NCBI GenBank assembly: GCA_037189985.1
Contig: JBBCJX010000011.1
Location: forward strand, 107,420 to 171,419
DNA: 64,000 nucleotides
Direction of reading: 5' to 3'
DNA from: UBA2031 sp037189985
Lineage (GTDB): Bacteria > Pseudomonadota > Gammaproteobacteria > Pseudomonadales > Moraxellaceae
Shown: positions 41,940 to 50,162 of the stretch, piece by piece
Layout: each line of letters begins with the position of its first letter
Position numbering within the stretch: the first letter of the stretch is position 1
The notes under the pieces: model-generated
The model's input: only the letters and a program-made list of their open reading frames with translations
The model's database searches: none
What the model was told of the DNA's origin: nothing
Position numbers and translations under genes: made by a program

Positions 41940-44702
41940 ATGAGTTTTCCCCGCAGTGCCCGCCTGCGCCAATCCGCCCCCTGCTGGCAAACCCTGCTGC
42001 ACCTGCCACTCACGGCGGCTTTTCTTGTCACGCCAGTCGCGCACGCCGCCGAGGCCGGCAAACCGTCGGCGGCCATGACGGCTACCGACACCCGTGACTT
42101 CAACATTCCTGCCCAAGCCCTTGCCACGGCCCTCAGCGACTTCGCGCGGCAATCCGGCTGGCAGGTGTCACTGGAAAGCCGCTTCACTGCCGGCCACCGT
42201 ACACCCACCATCATCGGCAGCTACCCAGCCGCCGAAGCCCTGACACAACTTCTGGCCGGCACCGGCCTGATCTGGCGCCAGGCCGGTAACGGCAGCATCG
42301 TGCTGGAGCCAGCACCGGACACCAAGGGAGCACTCCTGCTGGATGCCGTGAAGGTCCAGGGTACGGTGTTCTCCGAGGCCGACCAGCCCTACACGACCGC
42401 CGGATCATCGCTGCACATCAGCCGCGACAAGATTGAACGCTTCCGGGGAACGTCGGTCGGCGACATCTTCCAGGGAACCACCGGCGTGCTGATCGGCGAG
42501 AACCGCAACTCTGGTGGCCTCGACGTGAACATCCGCGGGATGCAGGGCCAGGGCCGCGTGCCGGTCCTGCTGGATGGCTCGCGCCAGGAAACCACGGTCT
42601 ACCGTGGCTACGCCGGCGTGTCCTCGCGCAGCTATATCGACCCCGACCTGATCGGCAGCATCCGCATCGACAAGGGCCCGACCCTGGATGCCGCGGGCAC
42701 TGGCGCCACTGGCGGGCTGGTCAGCGTCAGCACCATCGGCGCCAACGACATCCTCAAGCCCGGCAGCACCTCGGGCTTGCGCATCCGCGCCAGCGCCGCC
42801 AGCAACAACAGCGGGAGCGCGGTGAAGCCGGGCACGCCATCGGGTTATTACCTGGGCGGCAACGGCGGCATTTTCCGCACGGACTGCGTCATGGCGGCAC
42901 TGTGCGAAGGCGCGTTCGACCTCGCCAATGCCGCCAGCGGCCAGGAGGGCATGAACCGACCCGGTCTGCTCGATTTCAAAAGCTGGGCCGGCAGCATCGC
43001 AGCGGCGAAACGGCTGGAAAACATGGATCTGGTGGCGGCCTACGCCTACCGTGAACAGGGCAACTATTACGCCGGCAAGCACGGCCCGGCGCCCTGGCTG
43101 GATTTGTCCGAACGCTACGCGCGCGGCTTCTGGACCGAGGTCCGGCCCAAGGTGGTCGGCGCCACGCGCTTCCGCGCCAACGAGCGCATCGTCAACAGCA
43201 ATTTCGAGAGCGAGTCCGCCCTGCTCAAGGGCAGCTTCTGGCTGACCGACGACCAGTCACTGGAACTGGGCTACCAGCGCTACGAAAGCACCTATGGCGA
43301 ACTCATGCCCTCGCAACTGATCTGGCTGGGACAGATACGCCAGACCGAGAGCAGTCAGGTCAGCGTCAATACCTACACGAGCCGCTACCGCTGGAATCCT
43401 GCCAGCACCGACAAAATCGACCTGCGCGCCAACCTCTGGCACACCGACACCAAAAGCACGAACGAGAATTACTCGGAGGGCGTCTGGAACGATCTGTTCG
43501 GCATCGGCACGGAGCGCTACCGCCGCTTTGGCACGGACATCAGCAACGGCATGCGCTTCGATCTGCATCACGGGCTGGACGTGAATTACGGCGTGGCGCT
43601 ACAGCAGGAAACCGTCGCCAACGAGGAAGGTGGTTCATCGCCGCTGATCGGGGGTGCCCGCAACGGCAACCGCGATGAATTCAGCCTGTTCACCAGCCTG
43701 CAATGGAAACCCCTGGCCACGCTGACCGTGGATGCCGGGCTGCGCCATTCGCGCTTCAAGTCCGAAGACGACAAGCCTCGCAGCGTCGCCAGTGACAGCC
43801 CCTACTGCGTGGACAACGATGGCGACGGCACCTGCGACCTGATCATGGTCAGCAGCGAGGCCAGCGGTTCGGCACCCTTGTTCAGCCTGACCTGGGATAT
43901 CCGACCGGGCCTGCAGGCCTACGCCCGCTACGCCGAGGCGTTGCGCATGCCCAGCCTGTTCGAGACCACTTCCGGATTCTCGGTCTCCCCGCAGCAGGAC
44001 ATCCACCTCAAGCCCGAGCACGCGAAGAACCGCGAGGCCGGCCTCAATTTCCTGAAAGACGGCCTCTGGCAGAGCGACGACAAGTTCCGCGCCAAGCTGG
44101 CGTATTTCCGCAACCACACCGACGACTATCTCACCCGCACGCTGCCCAACACCTGGGAAACCGACACGCAGGGTCGCTTCTTCACCCTGCGCAACATCCA
44201 GAGCGTGAGCTTCCATGGCGCCGAACTGTCCGGCTCCTACGACACGGGAGCGTTCTTCACCGAATTCGGCGGCACCCGCTACCACTTCATCGAAACCTGC
44301 CATTTCGGCAGCTACCGGCGCGTCGAGTGCACCAACTACGGCATCGCCGCCAGTTACGTGAACAACATGATTCCGCCGAAGTGGCACGCCAACCTGACGC
44401 TGGGCGCACGCACACTCACCGACCAGCGCCTGGAGTTCGGCGTGCGCGGCACCTTCATGGGCAAGCGCACGCCAACGCCCCCCTACAACGACCAAGGGGT
44501 AAGCGGCGGCTTTGCCACCCCCGTGCCCTGGCACCGCTACGAAATCTACGACCTGTTCGCGAGCTATCGCGTGAACGACAGCCTCAGCACCGACTTCAAC
44601 ATCGACAACGTCACCGACCAGTACTACCTCGACGCGCTCAGCCTGGGGCTCGTGCCCGCACCCGGCCGCAGCGCGCGCATCGGACTGACAGTGCAGTTCT
44701 GA
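41940..44702 (+). CDS. TonB-dependent receptor with STN signalling domain (cassette 2)
   Basis: A 920-residue paralogue of the cassette 1 receptor. Signal peptide to about residue 36 (VAHAAEAG). STN domain at about 55-125 (DFNIPAQALATALSDFARQS, QLLAGTGLIWRQ). The plug is almost identical over SSLHISRDKIERF and RNSGGLDVNIRGMQGQGRV. The barrel ends in IGLTVQF. The same three cysteine pairs occur: C316/C322, C623/C632 and C787/C797. The middle loop DNDGDGT is Asp-rich like a calcium-binding turn. The C-terminal VTDQYYLDALSLGLVPAPGR is shared with cassette 1. The STN part is much more divergent than the plug, as expected if each receptor addresses its own FecR. Ligand unknown. Confidence 0.93.
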   Translation: MSFPRSARLRQSAPCWQTLLHLPLTAAFLVTPVAHAAEAGKPSAAMTATDTRDFNIPAQALATALSDFARQSGWQVSLESRFTAGHRTPTIIGSYPAAEALTQLLAGTGLIWRQAGNGSIVLEPAPDTKGALLLDAVKVQGTVFSEADQPYTTAGSSLHISRDKIERFRGTSVGDIFQGTTGVLIGENRNSGGLDVNIRGMQGQGRVPVLLDGSRQETTVYRGYAGVSSRSYIDPDLIGSIRIDKGPTLDAAGTGATGGLVSVSTIGANDILKPGSTSGLRIRASAASNNSGSAVKPGTPSGYYLGGNGGIFRTDCVMAALCEGAFDLANAASGQEGMNRPGLLDFKSWAGSIAAAKRLENMDLVAAYAYREQGNYYAGKHGPAPWLDLSERYARGFWTEVRPKVVGATRFRANERIVNSNFESESALLKGSFWLTDDQSLELGYQRYESTYGELMPSQLIWLGQIRQTESSQVSVNTYTSRYRWNPASTDKIDLRANLWHTDTKSTNENYSEGVWNDLFGIGTERYRRFGTDISNGMRFDLHHGLDVNYGVALQQETVANEEGGSSPLIGGARNGNRDEFSLFTSLQWKPLATLTVDAGLRHSRFKSEDDKPRSVASDSPYCVDNDGDGTCDLIMVSSEASGSAPLFSLTWDIRPGLQAYARYAEALRMPSLFETTSGFSVSPQQDIHLKPEHAKNREAGLNFLKDGLWQSDDKFRAKLAYFRNHTDDYLTRTLPNTWETDTQGRFFTLRNIQSVSFHGAELSGSYDTGAFFTEFGGTRYHFIETCHFGSYRRVECTNYGIAASYVNNMIPPKWHANLTLGARTLTDQRLEFGVRGTFMGKRTPTPPYNDQGVSGGFATPVPWHRYEIYDLFASYRVNDSLSTDFNIDNVTDQYYLDALSLGLVPAPGRSARIGLTVQF

Positions 44703-44759
44703 ATTTCTGACACGTGACCGGCGACGGCCACCCACGACCATCACGAGGAGAGACGCATC

Positions 44760-47069
44760 ATGCACAAACCGGTTTCAGGGGGCTTGCCCCGCCTCAGCGC
44801 TTTGGCGCTCGCACTGGCACTGGCCGCCTGCGGCGGTGACGGTGGCAGCGGAGGAAGCGGCGGCAGCACGCCGATCAATGCCGACCCCGTCGCCGTGATC
44901 GCGCCGGTCAGCGACCCGTACACCGGCACGGTGGTCCAGCTCGACGCCTCCGGCAGCCTGCCGCCCGATGGCGGCAGTGCCGCCACGCTGGAATACCTCT
45001 GGCGCTTCGACGAAAAACCCGCCAACAGCACGGCCGAGCTGGATGATTCCACCCTGGCCCAACCACGTTTCACGGCCGACAAACCCGGCATCTACCGGGC
45101 CTCGGTCATCGTCTCGCAGGGCGGCAAGACCAGCGATCGCGTCGAGGTGACCTTCGTGGTGGCGGCCGCCAACACCTTGCCGGAAGCCAACGCCGGCACG
45201 AACCAGACCGTGGAACGAGGCCAGCGTGTCTCGCTGGATGGCCGCGCCAGCTCGGATGCCGACGGCGACGGCCTGCAATACCGCTGGACGCTGACCCGGC
45301 CCACGGGCTCGCAGGCCGTGCTGGAAAACGCTCACACGGCCACACCCAGCTTCGTGCCGGACTTCGCCGGCAGCTATTCGGCCTCGCTGCGTGTCTACGA
45401 TGGCACCGCAACCGCGACCACAGGTGTCACCATCACCGTCACCAAGCCGGCAGATGCGCCGAACACCAAACCGGTCGCGGTCATCAGCGCACCCTATGGC
45501 AAGACCTTCGAGGTTGAGCGCAATGTGCCGTTCGGGCTGGCCGGTACCGGCTCTTACGACGCTGATGGCGGGTATATTTTCAGCGCCAGCCGCAAATGGA
45601 CGCTGATCTCCGCGCCCGACGGCTTCGACGCAGCAACCAACTTCAACAAGGCCGGCATTGATCCAATCTATGGCAGCAACGGCGTCAGGGGCACGCACTA
45701 TGGCGATTATGTCGTCGAATTGCAGGTGACCGACGGCACGGACTGGAGCGACCCGGTGCGGGCAACCTACACCGTCATCAACGGCGCCAACCGCCCACCA
45801 ACAGCCAGCGCAGGCCTCATGGCCGCAGGTGGCGCCGTAGGTATCGGCGCCACCGTCACCCTGAGCGGCGAAGGCAGTTCCGACCCCGACAACAACCGGC
45901 TCAGTTACGCCTGGACGCTGGATGACCGTCCGGATGGCAGCACGGCCACGCTGCTAGGCGCCAACACCGTCAATCCCACTTTCGTGGCCGACAAGCCGGG
46001 GCCCTACACGGCCACGCTCAAAGTCACCGACGAGCACGGTTTCGCGGCACCAGCGGCCTCCTCGGTCACGGTGCTGGCCAAGCCCCGGAACAGCACGCCC
46101 GTACTGCGCGTGAGCACGAATCTTGCGTACAGCCAGGAGCAGCCGCTGGTGATCGCCAAGGTCAACAAGACGACTTACGCCTTCCCGGTGACCGAGGCCC
46201 ACGAGTGGCGCTGGAGTTCGCTGCTGACCAGTGCGGATGCCTATGACCCGGACGGCGACACGCTGACCTATCTGTGGGCCATGACCAAGGAACCGGCCGG
46301 CAGCCGGCTGGCGCTGCCAGCCAGTGGCGGGGCGTGCGCCAACACGAACTGGACGAGCATCAGCTCACAAACGCTGGATGAATGGCTGAAGGAAGTACTG
46401 GCCCAACGCATCTGGACGATTCAAGGAGAAAACTCGGCCGTCGCCCCCTGCCTGCAACTGGGCCTGGCCCCGGCCGTACCCGGCAGTTACCAGTTCGAGG
46501 TGGCGGTCAGCGACGGCATTGCCAAGGCCGGCCCGTACCGGGTGGACCTGGAAGTGGTGAACCGCGAGAGCTACCCGAGCCTGCTGCTGGAAGACACCTG
46601 CAACGGAGATCGCGAAGAAGAATTCTGGTCAAGCTGGCGATGCCTCGCCGGCGTGTCGCAGCAGAAGCTGTTCCCGTATGAAAGCCTGCAGGGCGATGAC
46701 AGGCTCTATGTCGCCCAGGAGGACAGGATCTCCGTCGACCGTCTCGAGGCCACCCAGGCGATCAAGGTGTACCAGCTCACGGCATTCGACCGCGACTACA
46801 CCATCACCAATCTGTCGGCGGTCAGCCCGACCTACCCCGGCTTCCAGCCCCGCTTCCAGGGCCTCGGCAACGGGCAGGTCATCAAAAAGGGCGAGACGGT
46901 GACGTTCAAGCTGATCCTCGACATTCCGGGTGAAATGCCGAAGAGCAACAAGGCCGGCGAGTACGACGGGGAGATGGGCAAGGGCCTGGCCTGGAAGTTC
47001 TCGATTGCCGAGAAGGCCGGCTGGCGTTTCCACTACGAACCGACCATCCAGCAGTTCCCGGAGCCCTGA
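44760..47069 (+). CDS. PKD-repeat lipoprotein (cassette 2)
   Basis: A 769-residue lipoprotein, with signal and lipobox LAAC near residue 23-26 and a Gly/Ser linker (GGDGGSGGSGG). Four to five PKD-like domains follow, with DADGD, DPDNN and DPDGD turns and endings such as GIYRASVIVSQGG and GSYSASLRVYDG. The last part carries two Cys (GGACANT and APCLQL, then DTCNGD with WRCLAG) and a C-terminal domain shared with the cassette 1 protein (TAFDRDYTITNL, GQVIKKGETV). It lies 57 bp behind the receptor in the same transcript, with a GAGGAGAG ribosome site. It is probably the receptor's surface partner. Confidence 0.82.
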   Translation: MHKPVSGGLPRLSALALALALAACGGDGGSGGSGGSTPINADPVAVIAPVSDPYTGTVVQLDASGSLPPDGGSAATLEYLWRFDEKPANSTAELDDSTLAQPRFTADKPGIYRASVIVSQGGKTSDRVEVTFVVAAANTLPEANAGTNQTVERGQRVSLDGRASSDADGDGLQYRWTLTRPTGSQAVLENAHTATPSFVPDFAGSYSASLRVYDGTATATTGVTITVTKPADAPNTKPVAVISAPYGKTFEVERNVPFGLAGTGSYDADGGYIFSASRKWTLISAPDGFDAATNFNKAGIDPIYGSNGVRGTHYGDYVVELQVTDGTDWSDPVRATYTVINGANRPPTASAGLMAAGGAVGIGATVTLSGEGSSDPDNNRLSYAWTLDDRPDGSTATLLGANTVNPTFVADKPGPYTATLKVTDEHGFAAPAASSVTVLAKPRNSTPVLRVSTNLAYSQEQPLVIAKVNKTTYAFPVTEAHEWRWSSLLTSADAYDPDGDTLTYLWAMTKEPAGSRLALPASGGACANTNWTSISSQTLDEWLKEVLAQRIWTIQGENSAVAPCLQLGLAPAVPGSYQFEVAVSDGIAKAGPYRVDLEVVNRESYPSLLLEDTCNGDREEEFWSSWRCLAGVSQQKLFPYESLQGDDRLYVAQEDRISVDRLEATQAIKVYQLTAFDRDYTITNLSAVSPTYPGFQPRFQGLGNGQVIKKGETVTFKLILDIPGEMPKSNKAGEYDGEMGKGLAWKFSIAEKAGWRFHYEPTIQQFPEP

Positions 47070-47090
47070 GCGACGGGCAGCGCCAGGAAA

Positions 47091-47120
47091 CAGGCGGGCC
47101 ATTGGCCCGCCTGCTTTTGT
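47091..47120 (+). terminator. Terminator of iron cassette 2
   Basis: CAGGCGGGCC (47091-47100) pairs with GGCCCGCCTG (47104-47113), loop ATT, followed by CTTTTGTTTT. Confidence 0.9.
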
Positions 47121-47265
47121 TTTCTCGCTGCACTCACGCCTTTGACTGCGCCCGGTCCGACCTCCCCACCGGAATGCAAAGGATTTATCCCTGATGCACT
47201 GCTGATATCCGCTTCTTCATCGTCTTTATGATGACCGCCTCCTCTGACCAACTGCCGGAGCCTCC

Positions 47266-47937
47266 ATGCCAACTCCCTCTGCCCTGCCCCATAACCTGTC
47301 ACCCTGGGGCATGTTCCTTTCCGCCGACATCGTGGTGCAGACAGTCATGCTCGGCCTGCTCTTTGCCGCACTGCTGAGCTGGATCGTTCTGGCCGCCAAG
47401 GGCTGGGAATTGCGCATCGCACTGCGCCAGGCACAGCTTGCACTCTCGTCGCTGCGGCAGGCCCGCTCGCTTGATGATGCCGGCGACGACGTGGACGGCC
47501 CGCTGCACCTTTTCTGCGCCACGGCGCGCCACGAACAGAAGCAGTCCGAAGGACTGGAGCATGAAGGCACCAAAGAGCGCGCCGCCGCCAGCCTGGGCCG
47601 GGTGGAAGCTGCTCTCGGCCGCCGCATCAATCGCGGCACCGGCCTGCTTGCGACCATTGGATCGACCGCTCCTTTCGTCGGCCTGTTCGGGACCGTGTGG
47701 GGCATCATGAATGCCTTCATCGGCATCTCGAAAACCCAGACCACCAACCTCGCCGTGGTTGCGCCCGGCATTGCCGAAGCCCTGCTGGCCACTGCACTGG
47801 GTCTTTTCGCAGCGATTCCGGCCGTGATCATTTACAACGGCTTTGCCCGGGCCATTGCCGGCTACCGGGCGGTGCTGGCCGATGCTTCCACAGAAACCCT
47901 GAACCTCCTCAGCCGTGACCTGGAGCGCCGGCCATGA
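47266..47937 (+). CDS. exbB: ExbB/MotA/TolQ-family proton channel subunit
   Basis: A 223-residue inner-membrane protein with three helices in the ExbB pattern: one at about 22-45, and two in the C-terminal half. The conserved TIGSTAPFVGLFGTVWGIM (near 130-148) and GIAEALLATALGLFAAIPAV are typical. It uses the proton gradient together with ExbD to energise TonB. GGAG lies just ahead of the ATG. It is the first gene of exbB-exbD-tonB, which are linked by 4-bp overlaps. Confidence 0.94.
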   Translation: MPTPSALPHNLSPWGMFLSADIVVQTVMLGLLFAALLSWIVLAAKGWELRIALRQAQLALSSLRQARSLDDAGDDVDGPLHLFCATARHEQKQSEGLEHEGTKERAAASLGRVEAALGRRINRGTGLLATIGSTAPFVGLFGTVWGIMNAFIGISKTQTTNLAVVAPGIAEALLATALGLFAAIPAVIIYNGFARAIAGYRAVLADASTETLNLLSRDLERRP

Positions 47938-48356
47938 GCAGTCGCCTGGAGCACGGTGACGACGAACTGGAGGAAACCCACGAGATCAACGTCACACCCT
48001 TCATCGACGTGATGCTGGTGCTGCTGATCATCTTCATGGTGGCCGCTCCCCTCGCTACCGTGGACGTGCCGGTGAACCTGCCCGGCAGCGCCGCAGAACG
48101 CACGCCCCGCCCCGACAAGCCGGTTTACCTGACCCTGCAGAATGACCTCAGTCTCACGCTGGACGACACACCCGTGTCACGCGAACAGCTTGCCTCCGCT
48201 CTCGATACCGCAACGCAGCAGCACCGCGACGAAACCATTTTCCTGCGCGCAGACAAAGGCGTTGCCTACGGCGACCTGATGACCCTGATGGACTCACTGC
48301 GAAGTGCCGGCTACCTCAAGGTGGCACTGGTAGGCCTGGAACAGTCCGCGCCATGA
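47934..48356 (+). CDS. exbD: ExbD/TolR-family energy transducer
   Basis: A 140-residue protein with one membrane helix (about 22-42), carrying the essential aspartate in NVTPFIDVMLVLLIIFMV, and a periplasmic domain. It overlaps exbB by ATGA and tonB by ATGA, so translation is coupled. It works with ExbB and TonB to power the two receptors. Confidence 0.94.
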   Translation: MSSRLEHGDDELEETHEINVTPFIDVMLVLLIIFMVAAPLATVDVPVNLPGSAAERTPRPDKPVYLTLQNDLSLTLDDTPVSREQLASALDTATQQHRDETIFLRADKGVAYGDLMTLMDSLRSAGYLKVALVGLEQSAP

Positions 48357-49096
48357 GTATCATTGCAGAGTGGGAAAGGCAGCAGGCAGGTCTGGAGCGA
48401 CGGCGCTGGACACAAAGCAGCCTGGCCATTGTGCTGGCGACATCAGCCCTGCTGGCCGCATGGCACTGGTGGCCCGGAGCAAGACCGTCACCCGCACCCG
48501 CTGCCATGCCCCTCGTGCTCGAGCTTGCGGCAATGCCCCAGGCCAGCAGCCCACCCAGCTCAAGCCCTGCCGAGGCAACACCCAGGGCGGCCACGCCTCC
48601 CCCGGAAGCAACACCAGCATTAAAGACAGAACCAGTCGTGCCGCAACTGCCTCCTTCGGACATTGCTCTGCCGGACGAGCCCGTACGCGCCAGCTCTTCA
48701 CCCGAATCAGCCCCGGCTGCTGCTGCACAGGCCGCCAGCGAAAGCGCACCTGCGGCCGCCAGTAACGCGGCTCCCCTGCAAGGCGCGCAATCACTGGCCA
48801 GCCATGTCGCACAAATCAGTTTCCGCGAGCGCCTGCTCGGCCACCTGCAACGCCACAAGCGCTATCCGCAAATTTCCCAGATGCGCCGCCAGCAAGGGAC
48901 ACCCTATGTCCGCTTCATCATGAACAGGCAGGGCCAGGTTCTGTCTGCACAACTTGAGCGCAGCAGCGGCCATGCAGCGCTTGATACCGAGGCCGTGGCC
49001 CTGCCAAAGCGGGCACAACCCCTGCCGCTACTCCCTGCCGACATTCCTGAGCCACTGGAAATCGTTGTGCCCATAGAGTTTTTCCTGCCCCGTTGA
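48353..49096 (+). CDS. tonB: TonB protein
   Basis: A 247-residue protein. A membrane helix at about 22-42 is followed by a Pro/Ala/Ser-rich spacer (about 45-145) that spans the periplasm. The C-terminal TonB domain (about 160-247) has RYPQISQMRRQQGTPYVRF and ends IVVPIEFFLPR. It contacts the TonB box of receptors. The ExbBD-TonB trio stands immediately behind the two cassettes and could serve them and any other receptors of the cell. Confidence 0.92.
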   Translation: MSIIAEWERQQAGLERRRWTQSSLAIVLATSALLAAWHWWPGARPSPAPAAMPLVLELAAMPQASSPPSSSPAEATPRAATPPPEATPALKTEPVVPQLPPSDIALPDEPVRASSSPESAPAAAAQAASESAPAAASNAAPLQGAQSLASHVAQISFRERLLGHLQRHKRYPQISQMRRQQGTPYVRFIMNRQGQVLSAQLERSSGHAALDTEAVALPKRAQPLPLLPADIPEPLEIVVPIEFFLPR

Positions 49097-49167
49097 TCCC
49101 TTCGCCCCCTTCCCAAACAGGGCTGCGACGGTCAAGAATCCATGACCCTGCTATTGCTGTACGGCCC

Positions 49168-49611
49168 GTGACACGGAATACCCCCGACATCGTGACAACT
49201 CCGTCTGCCTCTCTCTTGCTCAAGCTCCAGCGCACTTTTTTCCTGCTGCTGGCGCTGCTTTTTCTCGGGCTGGGAATACTCGGCATATTCATCCCCGGGC
49301 TCCCTACCACGGTCTTCATCCTGCTCGCAGCATGGGCAGCAGCCAAGGGATCTCCAAGGCTGCTGGCATGGCTGGAAGAGCACCGCCTCTTTGGGCCAAT
49401 GATTCGCGACTGGCGCGCTGGCGGCACGGTGAGCCGCAAGGCCAAATGGAGTGCAACCATCATGATGGCCATCTGTGCTGCCGTGCTTTTTGTCACGACG
49501 GACAAGGCATGGGTCGCAGAGTTCGTGTCCCTCATCATGCTGACAGTCCTGATCTGGCTCTGGCGCAGACCGGAACCCCCCCCATCCCCTGCTGTCTCCG
49601 CTTCAGACTAG
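49168..49611 (+). CDS. DUF454 / YbaN-like inner-membrane protein
   Basis: A small membrane protein of about 147 residues. LLFLGLGILGIFIPGLPTTVFILLAAWAA and SPRLLAWLEEHRLFGPMIRDW (given by ends; both match DUF454) are followed by two C-terminal helices. Function unknown. The start is uncertain: the frame is open from a TTG at 49093 that overlaps the tonB stop, and GTG codons at 49168 and 49192 are more likely. It may be co-transcribed with tonB. A terminator follows. Confidence 0.75.
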   Translation: MTRNTPDIVTTPSASLLLKLQRTFFLLLALLFLGLGILGIFIPGLPTTVFILLAAWAAAKGSPRLLAWLEEHRLFGPMIRDWRAGGTVSRKAKWSATIMMAICAAVLFVTTDKAWVAEFVSLIMLTVLIWLWRRPEPPPSPAVSASD

Positions 49612-49680
49612 ACAACAGCACTCCAGCGCTTCTTGCCAAGTTCTCCGCTCTCTTGCGGTCACGACTTTTCTGCAGACATG

Positions 49681-49709
49681 AAAAAGCCGGGCATGAAGCC
49701 CGGCTTTTT
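49681..49709. terminator. Bidirectional terminator between ybaN-like gene and rplQ
   Basis: AAAAAGCCGGGC (49681-49692) pairs with GCCCGGCTTTTT (49698-49709). It closes the tonB group on one strand and the alpha operon on the other. Confidence 0.92.
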
Positions 49710-49736
49710 CACAACATCAAGTTCAACGCTTCATGC

Positions 49737-50132
49737 TTATTCAGCAGCAGCGGCCTCAGCCTTCGGCGCAGAAATATCGCGGTCCACGAGTTCGACATAA
49801 GCCATGGGAGCGGCATCGCCAGCACGGAAGCCTGCCTTCAGCACACGCAGGTAACCACCGCCACGAGCCTTGTAACGGGGGCCGAGCACCGTGAACAGCT
49901 TGCCGACAACAGCAGCGTTACGGGTACGGGCAAACGCCAAGCGGCGATTGGCTACGGAATCCACCTTGGCCAGCGTCAGCAAAGGTTCGGCAACGCGACG
50001 CAGTTCCTTCGCCTTGGGCAGCGTGGTCTTGATCAGCTCGTGCTCGAACAGCGAGTTGGCCATGTTCTGGAACATGGCTTTGCGGTGGCTGCTGTTGCGG
50101 CCGAGTTTCACACCACTATTACGATGACGCAT
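49737..50132 (-). CDS. rplQ: 50S ribosomal protein L17
   Basis: A 131-residue ribosomal protein. It opens MRHRNSGVKLGRNSSHRKAM and contains LFEHELIKTTLPKAKELR, the standard L17 core. The Ala/Glu-rich end (AEAAAAE) is a short extension. It is the last gene of the alpha operon, 30 bp after rpoA, with the terminator behind it. Confidence 0.98.
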   Translation of the reverse strand: MRHRNSGVKLGRNSSHRKAMFQNMANSLFEHELIKTTLPKAKELRRVAEPLLTLAKVDSVANRRLAFARTRNAAVVGKLFTVLGPRYKARGGGYLRVLKAGFRAGDAAPMAYVELVDRDISAPKAEAAAAE

Positions 50133-50162
50133 GGCTCAATTTCCTAAAAAGCGGCAACCGTA

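Noticed and set aside
47121..47265. Promoter TTGACT at 47142 for exbB
   Set aside because: No acceptable -10 lies at 16-18 bp; the real promoter could not be identified.
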